64,000 nt of DNA. Origin: Phaeobacter sp. QD34_24 (GTDB taxonomy: Bacteria; Pseudomonadota; Alphaproteobacteria; Rhodobacterales; Rhodobacteraceae). Position 1 is the stretch's first letter; each line of letters opens with the position of its first letter. The stretch lies in contig NZ_JARCJD010000012.1 of assembly GCF_028890115.1 (NCBI RefSeq), positions 1 to 64,000 of the forward strand. Direction: 5' to 3'. The notes beneath the pieces were generated by a model that was not told the DNA's origin, did not search any database, and saw nothing but the letters and a program-made list of their open reading frames with translations. Below are positions 37,967 through 46,825 of this stretch, in pieces. The position numbers and the translations under genes were made by a program.

Positions 37967-38222
37967 GGATTATTTGCAGATTTCCGCCCATGCCCGGTTG
38001 CGGCGCATTGTCTCCGCCTCAGGGCGATTTCGCGCATTTGCGGCCCTCGTTTGCTCAACAAAATCAGAATATTGCATGTGATTTCAGCTTGGACCAGCGG
38101 CCCTTCAGCCGGGCAAGCATGCTGTGCTTCTCCCGTTATGGTGATAACCGAGTTTCAAATTCTGCTTGCTATAGCCATCTACTCAGGTATCCGGGCAGCA
38201 ACAAACACAAGACGACAGGCGC
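37967..38222. other. Non-coding gap before the desaturase gene
   Basis: No gene is seen. Together with the terminator it makes up the 328 bases between dctM and the desaturase gene. The 3' half is AT-richer and should carry the desaturase promoter. Confidence 0.4.
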
Positions 38223-39263
38223 ATGACCGACAAAACCGATCGACCAAGCTCCCAACGCGGCGCAACCGCTGCCCGCGACTGGGTCAAGACCCTTGCCAGC
38301 TACCGCGACCCCAACCGCCTGCGCAGCGCCTTTGAACTGGCCGCGACGGTTGTTCCCTTTCTGCTGCTTTGGGGGCTCGCCTGGTGGAGCCTGTCGATCA
38401 GCTACTGGCTGGCCTTTGGTATCTCGCTTGTGAATGCCGGTTTCCTGGTGCGGCTCTTTGCGATCCAGCACGATTGCGGCCATGGTGCCTTTTTCCCCAG
38501 CCGCGGTGTCAGCGACTGGATGGGACGTGTGATGGGGGTGATCACCCTGACCCCCTATGATGTCTGGCGGCGCACCCATTCGATCCACCACAGCGCCACC
38601 GGCAACCTGGACAAGCGCGGCATGGGCGATGTGCACACGCTGACCCTGGCCGAATATCGCGCCATGGGGCGCTTCCAGCGGCTGGTCTATCGCCTCTATC
38701 GCAACCCGCTGGTGCTGTTCGGCATCGGCCCCGGCTACCTGTTCCTGTTGCAGAACCGCATTCCGCTGGGGCTGATGGACAGCGCCAAATACTGGGTCAG
38801 CGCCATGCTCACCAACCTGGCCATTGCCGCGGCCCTGCTGACGATCTGGTACTTCGGCGGCTGGCAGCCCCTGGTACTGATCTTCCTGCCGACGACGCTC
38901 TTGGCGGCCACCATCGGCGTCTGGCTGTTCTACGTGCAGCACCAGTTTGAACACACCAACTGGGATCACGATCCCGACTGGCAATTGCATGAATCCGCTC
39001 TGCACGGCAGTTCCTACTACCAGCTGCCCGCCATTCTGCAGTGGTTCAGCGCCAATATCGGCATCCATCACGTGCATCACCTTTACAGCCGCATCCCCTT
39101 CTACCGGCTGACCGAAGTGCTGCGCGACCATCAGGAACTGGCCGAAAGCAACCGCATGACCATCCGCGAAAGCCTGGCCAATGCGCGCCTACATCTCTGG
39201 GACGAAGACAGCCGACGCCTGTTGTCCTTTGCCGAGGCGCGCCCGCTTCTGGCGGCGTCCTGA
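38223..39263 (+). CDS. Membrane fatty acid desaturase
   Basis: The 346-residue membrane di-iron enzyme has the three histidine boxes: HDCGH (83-87), HSIHH (119-123) and HHVHH near residue 280, with several hydrophobic helices between them. Proteins of this family introduce a cis double bond into membrane acyl chains, often for cold adaptation. Alternatives within the superfamily (carotenoid ketolase or hydroxylase) are less likely given the spacing. It is monocistronic, and ATG 38223 is supported by ACGACAGGCGC only weakly. Confidence 0.9.
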   Translation: MTDKTDRPSSQRGATAARDWVKTLASYRDPNRLRSAFELAATVVPFLLLWGLAWWSLSISYWLAFGISLVNAGFLVRLFAIQHDCGHGAFFPSRGVSDWMGRVMGVITLTPYDVWRRTHSIHHSATGNLDKRGMGDVHTLTLAEYRAMGRFQRLVYRLYRNPLVLFGIGPGYLFLLQNRIPLGLMDSAKYWVSAMLTNLAIAAALLTIWYFGGWQPLVLIFLPTTLLAATIGVWLFYVQHQFEHTNWDHDPDWQLHESALHGSSYYQLPAILQWFSANIGIHHVHHLYSRIPFYRLTEVLRDHQELAESNRMTIRESLANARLHLWDEDSRRLLSFAEARPLLAAS

Positions 39264-39403
39264 TTGCTCGTTCAGATGTAAAAACGCCGTTATCTAACAT
39301 TAATAAAGAGAAAACTCTCGGCATTATCCCCTGTGCCCGGAAACCTTCTGTTTGCCACTTGGGTGGCAGGTTCAAGGTATCTCTTGGGTGTGGGGACCTG
39401 ACC

Positions 39404-39682
39404 ATGATGCATGTTGTGCTCGACAAGGAAGAGGCGGCGCTCAGGCGGCGTGCGCTGTTCCGGCTGCTGCGCCGGTTTGATTTTGATGCGCCAAAGTTTC
39501 TGGGCGAGGCGATCTCGGCGCCGGTACCGGACAATCTGACCGCGCCGGAGTATCTGCCAGCGCGTTCGCCTGTGTCCGAGGCTCCGACCCGATCAAGGGA
39601 CACGGCCCAGGCCTGCATCAGCAAGATCGCCGGGCCAGGCGGCTGGCGGCACGAAGAGCGCGGTTACCCGCCGCGCGGCTGA
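39404..39682 (+). CDS. Small hypothetical protein
   Basis: A 92-residue open frame starts at ATG 39404 (or 39407). It has codon use like its neighbours, an arginine-leucine-rich helix (EEAALRRRALFRLLRRFDF) near the N-terminus and no known domain. GGGGACC is a weak ribosome site. Its 3' end overlaps the convergent EamA gene by 19 bases. It may be a real accessory peptide or a chance frame. Confidence 0.45.
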   Translation: MMHVVLDKEEAALRRRALFRLLRRFDFDAPKFLGEAISAPVPDNLTAPEYLPARSPVSEAPTRSRDTAQACISKIAGPGGWRHEERGYPPRG

Positions 39683-40548
39683 TCGCGCACCAGGGTCACC
39701 ACGACCAGGCCTGCCAGGATCATCAGCGCCCCTGCCACGCTTTGCAGGGTGACAGGCTCTGCCACCACCAGGCTGGCCAGCAGCCAGGCCGTGACCGGTT
39801 CCGCCAGGGCCAGCGTCACGGCGGTAGAGGCCGCAACCCGCATCAGCCCCCAGGTATAAAGCGCATAGGACAGTGCCGTGGCCCCCAGCCCGAGGAAGAT
39901 GAGCCCCGACCAGGCCGCAGACCCCGCCAGCCAGTCCAAGGGCACGAAAAACAGCACCGGCGCCGTCACCACGGCAGCCACGGTAAAGGTCGCCGCTGCA
40001 ATCGCGGTAGAGGGCGCCTGCCCGCTCAGGCTGCTGGTGGCCAGCGAATAGGCGGCATAGCAGCCCCCCGCCATCAGCGCCAGGACCACGCCCAGAAGCG
40101 CCCCTTCGACGCCGCCGCCCGCATAGCCCAGGGTGCCAACGCCCAGCACCGACACCGCCTGCCCCAAAAGCCGCAAGGGACCGGGCCTGCGGCCCAGGGC
40201 AAAGCGCTCCCACAGGGTGGCCCAGATCGGCGCGCTGCCGATGGCTACCGCCGTGCCGATCCCCACCCCGGCCAGGGTCACCGCGTAGAAGAAGAACAGG
40301 TTGTAGCCGCCGATGGCGACACCGGCGAAGAACACCCCGCGCAGAGGCAGGCGCAGCAGGCCGCGACGGCTCGCACTCTGTATCAGCGCCATCAGAACCA
40401 GCCCCGCCGCGCCAAAGATCAGCCGCAGGGCGCCCACCGCCAGCGGGTCACGGCCTTCGGGCAAAAGGGTCTGCACGGTCCCGGTGGTGCCCCACAGCAT
40501 CGCCGCCAGAACCACGGAGGCAATCCCGATCGATCTGAAACCCTGCAT
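39664..40548 (-). CDS. EamA family (DMT) exporter
   Basis: The 294-residue protein has ten predicted membrane helices in two EamA repeats. The first starts VVLAAMLWGTTGTVQTLLP, and the second runs from GVVLALMAGGCYAAYSLATS to LAEPVTAWLLASLVVAEPVT. Drug/metabolite transporters of this kind export amino acids or other small metabolites; the substrate cannot be inferred. ATG 40548 is chosen over upstream codons because residues before it are not hydrophobic and GAGGGAG lies in range. Confidence 0.9.
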   Translation of the reverse strand: MQGFRSIGIASVVLAAMLWGTTGTVQTLLPEGRDPLAVGALRLIFGAAGLVLMALIQSASRRGLLRLPLRGVFFAGVAIGGYNLFFFYAVTLAGVGIGTAVAIGSAPIWATLWERFALGRRPGPLRLLGQAVSVLGVGTLGYAGGGVEGALLGVVLALMAGGCYAAYSLATSSLSGQAPSTAIAAATFTVAAVVTAPVLFFVPLDWLAGSAAWSGLIFLGLGATALSYALYTWGLMRVAASTAVTLALAEPVTAWLLASLVVAEPVTLQSVAGALMILAGLVVVTLVRDQPRGG

Positions 40549-40636
40549 GCTGCGCTGCTCCCTCTTCTTTCCCGATCTATCCCGGCTCAGCTCCGAAATG
40601 GCAACAGACAGCAGAGGCATTGCACGGCAGCGCAGA

Positions 40637-40669
40637 AAGAAAAAGGCGCAGGCTGGTGACCTGCGCCTT
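40637..40669 (-). terminator. Rho-independent terminator of the orphan TRAP binding-protein gene
   Basis: AAGGCGCAGG (40643-40652) pairs with CCTGCGCCTT (40660-40669). On the minus strand it is followed by TTTCTTTCT. It lies 26 bases beyond the stop codon at 40695. Confidence 0.85.
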
Positions 40670-40694
40670 CACTGCCCGATAGGGGTGCCCGGCT

Positions 40695-41729
40695 TTACCC
40701 GCCGTGTTTAGCGATCAGAGCCTTGGCCTCTTTGATCAGGGCCTCGCCATCGATGCCCTTGCTGCCGACCTCTTCGATCCAGCGGCTGATCACCGGCTGG
40801 GCCTTTTCTTTCCAGCGGGCCACCTCGGCCTCGTCCAGCACGAAGATCTCATTGCCCTTGTCCTCGGCGATCTCACGTCCCGGCGCGTCGCGCTCCAGCA
40901 TCACGCGGGCTGCAAAGGCCGAGAGCTTCTGCCCCGACTCCGCGTCCAGGATGGCTTTCAGGTCATCCGGCAGGGCGTTGTACTTGTCCCGGTTCATCAC
41001 CAGCACGATAGTCGCGGTATAAAGCGACTCCTTGCCGCTGAATTCGGTGTGATGGCCGACCAGATCGGTGAGTTTCACCGCAGGCGTCACCTCCCAGGGG
41101 ATCACCGTCCCGCTGATCACGCCCTTGGAGAGCGCCTCGGGGATGGCGGGCAGCGGCAGGCCGACCGGGGTTGCGCCCAGCTCCTTCAGCATGTCGGTGA
41201 TGATCCGAGTCGGCCCGCGCAGGGTCTGACCGGCCATGTCCTCCAGCTTGGTGACGCCGCTTTCGGTATGGATCACGCCGGGGCCATGCACCCAGGCACC
41301 CAGCACCTTCACGTCCTTGTACTCGCCTTCCTGCAGGTCGCTTTCGACCAGTTCCATGAAGGCCTTGGAGGTCGCGATCGGGTCGGTCATCATGAAGGGC
41401 AGTTCAAAGACCTCAGTCTTGGGGAAACGGCCCGGCGTGTAGCCCACCACGGTCATCACCATGTCGGCAACGCCATCGGCAGCCTGATCCATCAGTCCCG
41501 GAGGCGTGCCACCCAGCGACATGGCATCGAAATGTTCGATCTTGATGCGCCCGCCGGAGGCTGCCTCCACCTCAGCCGCCCAGGGCTTCAGGATCAGCTT
41601 TGGCACCGTGGCGGGCGGCGGCAGGAACTGGTGCAGTCGCAGCGTCACCTCCTCGGCCGCGGCCGCCAGCGGCGTCATGGCAGTTGCGGCGGCAAAGAGC
41701 GCTGCGCCCAGAATATTGCGTGTCATCAT
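40695..41729 (-). CDS. TRAP transporter substrate-binding protein (DctP family), orphan
   Basis: The 344-residue protein has a signal peptide (ending PLAAAA-EEVTL) and a DctP fold: LRLHQFLPPPATVPK, LEDMAGQTLRGPTRIITDMLKELGATPVGLPLPAIPEAL with the carboxylate-contacting arginine, and GVISGTVIPWEV. No DctQ or DctM gene is adjacent; the nearest TRAP set (34021-37894) has its own binding protein. It may serve a permease pair elsewhere. It lies 66 bases downstream of the P450 gene on the same strand and may be co-expressed with it, which would suggest an organic-acid substrate. Confidence 0.9.
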   Translation of the reverse strand: MMTRNILGAALFAAATAMTPLAAAAEEVTLRLHQFLPPPATVPKLILKPWAAEVEAASGGRIKIEHFDAMSLGGTPPGLMDQAADGVADMVMTVVGYTPGRFPKTEVFELPFMMTDPIATSKAFMELVESDLQEGEYKDVKVLGAWVHGPGVIHTESGVTKLEDMAGQTLRGPTRIITDMLKELGATPVGLPLPAIPEALSKGVISGTVIPWEVTPAVKLTDLVGHHTEFSGKESLYTATIVLVMNRDKYNALPDDLKAILDAESGQKLSAFAARVMLERDAPGREIAEDKGNEIFVLDEAEVARWKEKAQPVISRWIEEVGSKGIDGEALIKEAKALIAKHGG

Positions 41730-41795
41730 GTTCTCCTCCCAGATGATGATGCGTCTTTTCCCGGTATGACCGGTATCTCCTCCTCCGGCGCTGCG

Positions 41796-42986
41796 TCAGT
41801 TCAGCGTCACCGGCAGGTTCCTTGGCCCACGAAAGCCGAACCCGTAGAACTGCACCGGCTCGGCCTTGGCCAGCTCCATCTTCGGGAACCGGTCGAACAG
41901 CATGGGCAGCATGATATTGGCCAGCATGCGCCGGGCGATATGGGTACCCTGGCAGAAATGCGGCCCGTTGCCAAAGGCCTGGTGCGGCTTGCGGGGGCGG
42001 AAAATGTTGAAGCTTTCGCCGTCCTCGAAAATGTCCTCATCCCGGCAGGCAGAGGCCTGGATGGTCATCACCGTGTCGCCCTTGGGGATCACATGGCCAC
42101 GGATCTCGGTATCCTCCATCACCAGGCGCGAGCTGGCCTGGATCGGCGCCACCCAGCGCACGCCCTCCTCGAAGGCCTCGCCCCACATCTCCTTGGCCTT
42201 GGCCTCGGCCAGTTGATCGGGGTTGGTGAACAGCCCATAGAGAATGGTCAAAAGCGCATCGCGCGGCTCGTTGATGCCGCCGCCGATGGCGATCTTGATA
42301 TTGGAAAAGATCTGGCTTTCGGGGATCGGATCCTCGGCATTGACCATCACCGACAGGACGCTGGGGTTGGGATCCGCCAGATGGCGCGGGATGGCGGCCC
42401 GGAACAGCGCATCCATCTCGTCATTGGCGGCATCGCAATCGGCAAAGAGCTCATCCGTGAAGCCGAAGTTCCCTGCCCCGTCGATCAGGATCTGGCTCCA
42501 GCGCTGCATGTCCTCATCACTGGCCTCAGGGATGCCCAGAAGATGCTTCAGGCAATGGGCCGCGAATGGTCCGGCCAGCGCCGGGAACAGATCCACCGTC
42601 TCCCCGCGCGGCAGGCCCGCCACGAATTCTTCGGCGATCTTGGTATAGATCCCCTCCCAGCAGCCCTTGATGTTGCGCCCGGAAAAGCTGGGCGCCATGG
42701 CTCCGCGTTCGCGCGCGTGTTCGTCGCCATCCTTGCGCATCAGCGTATGGGCGCGAAAGGCGCGGGTCATCGGGGTCTTGGGATCGTTGGAGCTGAAGAT
42801 CTGAGGCGTGTCCTTGACGTATTTCGTATCCTCGGCCTTGGTCAGCAAGGTCCGCCCCAGAGAGGCCACCCGCACCACCGGCGCCTCGCGGCGCAGGCGC
42901 TGGTAGATGGGATAGGGATCCAGCGTCAGATCGCGGATGGTGATCTGATCGTCCTGCGGTGCCTGGCTCAACGTGGAAACGCTCAT
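41796..42986 (-). CDS. Cytochrome P450
   Basis: The 396-residue soluble bacterial P450 has the haem-binding loop FGNGPHFCQGTHIA with ligand Cys345, and a helix-I segment KIAIGGGINEPRDALLT in which the usual AGxDT acid-alcohol pair is replaced by NEP. The helix-K ExxR pair is read as EGVR. It would hydroxylate a small hydrophobic or terpenoid-like substrate with electrons from a ferredoxin; neither is identified. The divergent LysR regulator at 43117 and the TRAP binding protein downstream suggest an inducible catabolic function. Confidence 0.93.
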   Translation of the reverse strand: MSVSTLSQAPQDDQITIRDLTLDPYPIYQRLRREAPVVRVASLGRTLLTKAEDTKYVKDTPQIFSSNDPKTPMTRAFRAHTLMRKDGDEHARERGAMAPSFSGRNIKGCWEGIYTKIAEEFVAGLPRGETVDLFPALAGPFAAHCLKHLLGIPEASDEDMQRWSQILIDGAGNFGFTDELFADCDAANDEMDALFRAAIPRHLADPNPSVLSVMVNAEDPIPESQIFSNIKIAIGGGINEPRDALLTILYGLFTNPDQLAEAKAKEMWGEAFEEGVRWVAPIQASSRLVMEDTEIRGHVIPKGDTVMTIQASACRDEDIFEDGESFNIFRPRKPHQAFGNGPHFCQGTHIARRMLANIMLPMLFDRFPKMELAKAEPVQFYGFGFRGPRNLPVTLN

Positions 42987-43066
42987 CTTCTCCCCCCGGT
43001 CGTTGGCTTGAAGAGCAAGCCTAAAAGCCGAGGCAAAAATGAGGCAATCCGATCAGACTGGTTTTC

Positions 43067-43090
43067 TCAATCGAAAATTTGCATAATTGA
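43067..43090. promoter_or_regulatory. Candidate LysR-type binding site between the P450 and lysR genes
   Basis: TCAAT (43067-43071) and ATTGA (43086-43090) form an inverted repeat with 14 bases between the arms, in the 130-base divergent promoter region. Its position and dyad symmetry fit a LysR recognition site; the spacing is slightly long. Confidence 0.45.
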
Positions 43091-43116
43091 TCTAAGTGCA
43101 AGCCTGGAGCGGCAAA

Positions 43117-44022
43117 ATGACAGAGACACCGGATCCGCTGAGCCTCGATTTCTCCGCCCTGCGCACGCTGCGCCTGGTGCATGGCTATCGCTCCTTCTCG
43201 CGGGCGGCGGAAACGCTGGACGTGAATCAATCCACCGTCAGCTATACCGTCGACCGACTGCGCCGCGCCTTTGGCGACCCCCTGTTCGTGCGGCAAGGCG
43301 GCCAGATGGTGTCGACCGAGCGCTGCGAGGAAATCGTGGCCAGCACCAGCCGCATGCTGGACGAGATGCTGCAACTGGCCGAACCGCGCGCCTTTGATCC
43401 CGGACGGGCCGAAACGGAGATCACCATCTCCTGCAACTATTACGAACGCGCCACCATCCTGCCGCGACTGATGCGCAGGCTGCGCCGGGTGGCACCGGGG
43501 CTGCGGCTGACGGTGCGCACCTCCACCGTCGAGGGCAAGCAGCATCTGGATCGCGGCGAAAGCGACCTGGTGATCGGGCCGGTGCGCATCGAGGGCGGCA
43601 GCTACTACCGGCGCACGCTGTTTTCCGAACGGGCGGCCGTGGTGATCGCCCATGATGCCCCACCCGAACAGATGCCCCGGACCGAGGCCGCCTTTCTGGC
43701 CGCGCCGCAGGTGGTGATCGCCTATGGGGACTCCTGGCGTTCGCGCTTCCTGATGGAGATCGCGGCCGCCGGCAAATCGCTCAATCAGGTGATGTCCATT
43801 CCCAGCCCCGCCGCCCTGCCCGAACTCCTGGAAGGGACCGATCTGGTGGCCACCCTGCCCAGCCGCCTGGCGGATCACTTCGGGGACCGGGTGCAGACCG
43901 CCCCCAGCCCGTTTCGCGGCGAATTCGAGATCGACCTGACCTGGACCTCCCGCACCCATCATTCGCCCATGCATGCCTGGCTACGCGAGCAGATCGCACA
44001 GGCCTGCCAGCGTCAGGTCTAG
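43117..44022 (+). CDS. LysR family transcriptional regulator
   Basis: The 301-residue regulator has an N-terminal winged helix-turn-helix (SALRTLRLVHGYRSFSRAAE, VNQSTVSYTVDRLRRAFGDPLFVR, residues about 12-60) and a periplasmic-binding-like effector domain (TISCNYYERATILPRLMRRL onward). It probably controls the divergent P450 gene in response to the substrate. ATG 43117 is preferred to GTG 43096 because TGGAGCGG lies upstream and residues before it are not conserved in the family. Confidence 0.92.
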   Translation: MTETPDPLSLDFSALRTLRLVHGYRSFSRAAETLDVNQSTVSYTVDRLRRAFGDPLFVRQGGQMVSTERCEEIVASTSRMLDEMLQLAEPRAFDPGRAETEITISCNYYERATILPRLMRRLRRVAPGLRLTVRTSTVEGKQHLDRGESDLVIGPVRIEGGSYYRRTLFSERAAVVIAHDAPPEQMPRTEAAFLAAPQVVIAYGDSWRSRFLMEIAAAGKSLNQVMSIPSPAALPELLEGTDLVATLPSRLADHFGDRVQTAPSPFRGEFEIDLTWTSRTHHSPMHAWLREQIAQACQRQV

Positions 44023-44025
44023 GCG

Positions 44026-45018
44026 TCAGCGCATCCACAGGCCTTCGGACTTGATCCGGTTGCGGATCAGCTGTTCCCGGCGCGGCAGGTTGGCCTGATC
44101 GAACAGGGCGCGCACCTTGGCCCCGCGCCCCTGGTAGACCATGCGCTTGATCGGCTCATAGGTCTTCAGCACCTTTTTGATCCAGTTGGGGGCCGCGACC
44201 TCTTCCAGCACCTCGATCACCCGGTCGCTTTCGCGGGCATAGAGCAGCGGAAACAGCCGGTAGTGGCAGCTGGTCCGGCCATCCAGATAGCCGGGCGCCA
44301 GCGTATCGCGCCCGCCACCGAAGGAATGGATCACCAGGGGCAGCGCGACCTGGTCCAGCCAGGGATCCAGCGCCTGGCCCACCAGCTCTACCGGCAGGTC
44401 GTCGCGGATCGAGGTGGCATAGTCGGCAAAGCGTGCGCCAAACTGGCGCGGACAGGCGCCATAGAAGAACCCGGCGTTGAAATAGAGGTAGCGCCGCCAG
44501 TGCCCCTCGGGCTGGTCTGGATCCTGACTGCTGGCGAAATCCAGGTCAAAGCGGTCATATAGCGCGCGCCAGATCGCCTCGATGCCCGGCCCATACAGCG
44601 TCGGCTTGGGCCAGGTGCCCTCGCGCCGCAAAGAGGCCGACGGGCGGTCAAAGTCAAACGGCACCTCGGAAAGCTCCCCCGTGATCAGCGTGTCGCTGTC
44701 GAAAAAGACGAAAGGCTCGCCTTCGGGCAGCGCCATCAACGCCTCGATCTTGTTGCCATTGGGGTAGCTGTCGCCAAACCGCTCAGAGTCAAACGGCAGC
44801 ACCTCGGCCCCCAGCCGCGCCAGCAGCTCCAGAACCTGCCCGTTGCGGATCGAGACGTCCTTCTGCCACAGCGGACCGGGGCGCGGCGTTGCGACGAACA
44901 GGCGGCCTGCGAAATCGGGCGACGCATGGCGCAGAGAGGCTGCAAACAGCGCCGCCTCATACTGCAACCGGCCATTTTGCCCAATGATCACGATGTTGAA
45001 GGGCTGCTGCTCTGCCAT
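44026..45018 (-). CDS. Putative glycosyltransferase (GT-A / family 8-like)
   Basis: The 330-residue protein starts with a Rossmann-like segment (FNIVIIGQNGRLQYEAALFA) and carries the metal-binding DxD motif FVFFDSDTLITGEL near residues 105-118. Downstream is YLYFNAGFFYGACPRQFG, typical of glycosyltransferases with a nucleotide-sugar donor. The C-terminus is basic (RNRIKSEGLWMR). Donor and acceptor are unknown, and no capsule or LPS cluster is nearby. It ends 3 bases from the lysR stop. Confidence 0.68.
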   Translation of the reverse strand: MAEQQPFNIVIIGQNGRLQYEAALFAASLRHASPDFAGRLFVATPRPGPLWQKDVSIRNGQVLELLARLGAEVLPFDSERFGDSYPNGNKIEALMALPEGEPFVFFDSDTLITGELSEVPFDFDRPSASLRREGTWPKPTLYGPGIEAIWRALYDRFDLDFASSQDPDQPEGHWRRYLYFNAGFFYGACPRQFGARFADYATSIRDDLPVELVGQALDPWLDQVALPLVIHSFGGGRDTLAPGYLDGRTSCHYRLFPLLYARESDRVIEVLEEVAAPNWIKKVLKTYEPIKRMVYQGRGAKVRALFDQANLPRREQLIRNRIKSEGLWMR

Positions 45019-45182
45019 CGGGGTCCTCTTTGCCCGGCCCGCGCCGGGCGTCCAGTTGTGCCCGGCGGCTATGCCTGGCGTCCTTCTTCAGTATAATCCA
45101 GCACAGGCCGGGTCAAAATCAATCTGCCCGCAGCCCTTTTCGTATCGCCCGTTTCGTTTCCATGTGTGATGGAGAGAGTAAG

Positions 45183-45617
45183 ATGTTTCAATCCTTCCGA
45201 CGCAGAATTGCGCTGCTGTTGACCGCCCCCCTGCTGCTGACCGCTCCGGCCGAAGCGGATCCCCCCTTCACCACCGCCGCAGAGGTCAAGCCGATCCTGG
45301 CAGTCACCCGTGCAAACTGGATCTCGGTACGCGAATTCAACGGTCAGGACCTGGTCTATGTCACCCACCTGTGGTCCTGGCGCTGTGGCCTTGCCCGCAT
45401 CCGCCTTGCCATCAACGACGGCGGATATGAGATCTGGCCCCTGCCGCCCTGCCATCTGGACCAAGCGGCGCCCAATTCGATCCTAGAGGAAGATGGCCCG
45501 GCCTACCGCGCCTTTGCCATCGGCAGCGTCGAGAAGATCGAGATCGAGGTCACCTATGACGACATGACCGTGGAAAGCCAGGTCGTGAACCGGTTGGGTC
45601 AACCGATCAGCCCCTGA
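45183..45617 (+). CDS. Exported hypothetical protein
   Basis: The 144-residue protein has a signal peptide (RRRIALLLTAPLLLTAPAEA, cleavage before DPPF). The mature part contains two cysteines (WRCGLARIRLAI and PPCHLDQA) that could form a disulfide, and otherwise no recognised domain. GGAGAGAGTAAG lies before ATG 45183. It is convergent with the gene at 45703. The function is unknown. Confidence 0.75.
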   Translation: MFQSFRRRIALLLTAPLLLTAPAEADPPFTTAAEVKPILAVTRANWISVREFNGQDLVYVTHLWSWRCGLARIRLAINDGGYEIWPLPPCHLDQAAPNSILEEDGPAYRAFAIGSVEKIEIEVTYDDMTVESQVVNRLGQPISP

Positions 45618-45702
45618 TGCCCTGCCCGCAAGGGCTGCACTGCAGGTCTGAGCCCGGGTTCGGGCCAGTCCCGGGCCGGTCCAGGCCAGGCTCAGCCGGG
45701 CT

Positions 45703-46578
45703 TCAGGCAGACAGCAAGGTCACACCGGGAATGCGGGCGATCTCGTCGAGGTCTGCCTCATAGCGCCTGGTCAGCTCTGCCATCAACGCATCTGTCCAAC
45801 CGGGCAGATCCACCTCTTCCTCGATGGCCTCGTCGATGGCGTATTTGCCCAGAAAGGCGGCAATCACCCGCTGCTTGTGTGCTTCACCCATGTCGCGGTG
45901 CTCGTGCAGATAGGAGCGCAGACGCTGCATGCCTTCGGTGCTCATGATGGAGGCCAGAAGATCCATGCCGCCGGCGATACGTTCCTGATCGCCAACCCCC
46001 AGCATCCCCCGGATCACCTGTCCCCAGATCATCGGCATATCCTCATAGACCCAAACGGTAATCGGGATATCCGGCACCGCCGTCCTGAGGCGCATCAGCA
46101 GGTTGGACCACTGCAACGAAAGCGGCGCACATCGGTCCAGGAGATTTCCGCCGCGTTTCGGATCCGTCCCTTTCACCAGAGCAGGCAGGAAACTGGCCGG
46201 ATCGCGCACCCCGAAGTGAAGCTCCAACTGGTCCTGCGGAAACAGGGTCTTCAGCGCACCCATTCGCATCTCGGCCTCGGGGTAAAAGGAGTGCATCTCC
46301 ACGGCCTGGCGCGGCGCGCCAAAGAAATGAGGGTTGGACAGGATCACCCGATCGACCTGCTCCGCTTCCAGGATCGCATCCCAAAGCACGTCGCTGGATT
46401 GCGCCACCGCCCCTCCGTTCAGCACCGCCTCCACACATCCGTTCAGCAGGTTGCGAAACTTGCTGGGCCCGGGAACGGCGACGCCCCGTTTCGCCGCAAG
46501 ATCACCATTGCGCAACAGGGTCTTCAACACCCGGTCCTCTTCGGTTTCATGTGCACCGGCATGAATGATGACCTGCAT
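45703..46578 (-). CDS. Sulfotransferase-like protein with altered nucleotide loop
   Basis: The 291-residue protein begins MQVIIHAGAHETEEDRVLK, which aligns with the IHAGxHKTGTT loop that binds PAPS in sulfotransferase-like P-loop proteins. The lysine and Gly-Thr-Thr residues are replaced here, so catalysis is doubtful. Later segments (LHFGVRDPASFLPALVKG, ITVWVYEDM) also follow that fold. The C-terminus is acidic and helical. No role is assigned; the gene borders tRNA-Thr. Confidence 0.6.
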   Translation of the reverse strand: MQVIIHAGAHETEEDRVLKTLLRNGDLAAKRGVAVPGPSKFRNLLNGCVEAVLNGGAVAQSSDVLWDAILEAEQVDRVILSNPHFFGAPRQAVEMHSFYPEAEMRMGALKTLFPQDQLELHFGVRDPASFLPALVKGTDPKRGGNLLDRCAPLSLQWSNLLMRLRTAVPDIPITVWVYEDMPMIWGQVIRGMLGVGDQERIAGGMDLLASIMSTEGMQRLRSYLHEHRDMGEAHKQRVIAAFLGKYAIDEAIEEEVDLPGWTDALMAELTRRYEADLDEIARIPGVTLLSA

Positions 46579-46749
46579 GAAAGGGTCCTGACTGTCCTAT
46601 TGCCAACGGGTTACAGGCTTACTCCGGCCATGCCTTGCGGTCAAATGGAGTGGCACCAATCCCGTAACATTCAGAGCAGCCCAGGTTTTGGCACCACCTT
46701 GCGTTTTCATCTTGCGAGCCGTGCCCAATCTCGCTAAATGCCACCCAGT

Positions 46750-46825
46750 GCCCCTATAGCTCAGCTGGTAGAGCAACTGATTTGTAATCAGTAGGTCCGC
46801 GGTTCGAGTCCGTGTGGGGGCACCA
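46750..46825 (+). tRNA. tRNA-Thr (anticodon TGT)
   Basis: Acceptor GCCCCTA pairs with TGGGGGC (one G-T pair), followed by A and CCA. The anticodon TGT is at 46783-46785 in ACTGATTTGTAATCAGT, and the T arm is GCGGTTCGAGTCCGT. From 46781 to the CCA end it is repeated at 49682-49726, so its 3' half is an integration site. Confidence 0.96.
46781..46825 (+). repeat. Attachment-site direct repeat, left copy (3' half of tRNA-Thr)
   Basis: These 45 bases, from the anticodon loop to the CCA end, are identical to 49682-49726. Sequence identity stops abruptly at both ends. Tyrosine recombinases commonly use the anticodon-loop to T-loop part of a tRNA gene in this way. Confidence 0.93.

Noticed and set aside
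40704-43397. An 897-codon open frame antisense to the TRAP binding protein and P450 genes
   Set aside because: It crosses two well-identified genes and a promoter region on the other strand, and its product is low-complexity His/Gln/Arg-rich, as expected of reverse-strand GC-rich DNA.
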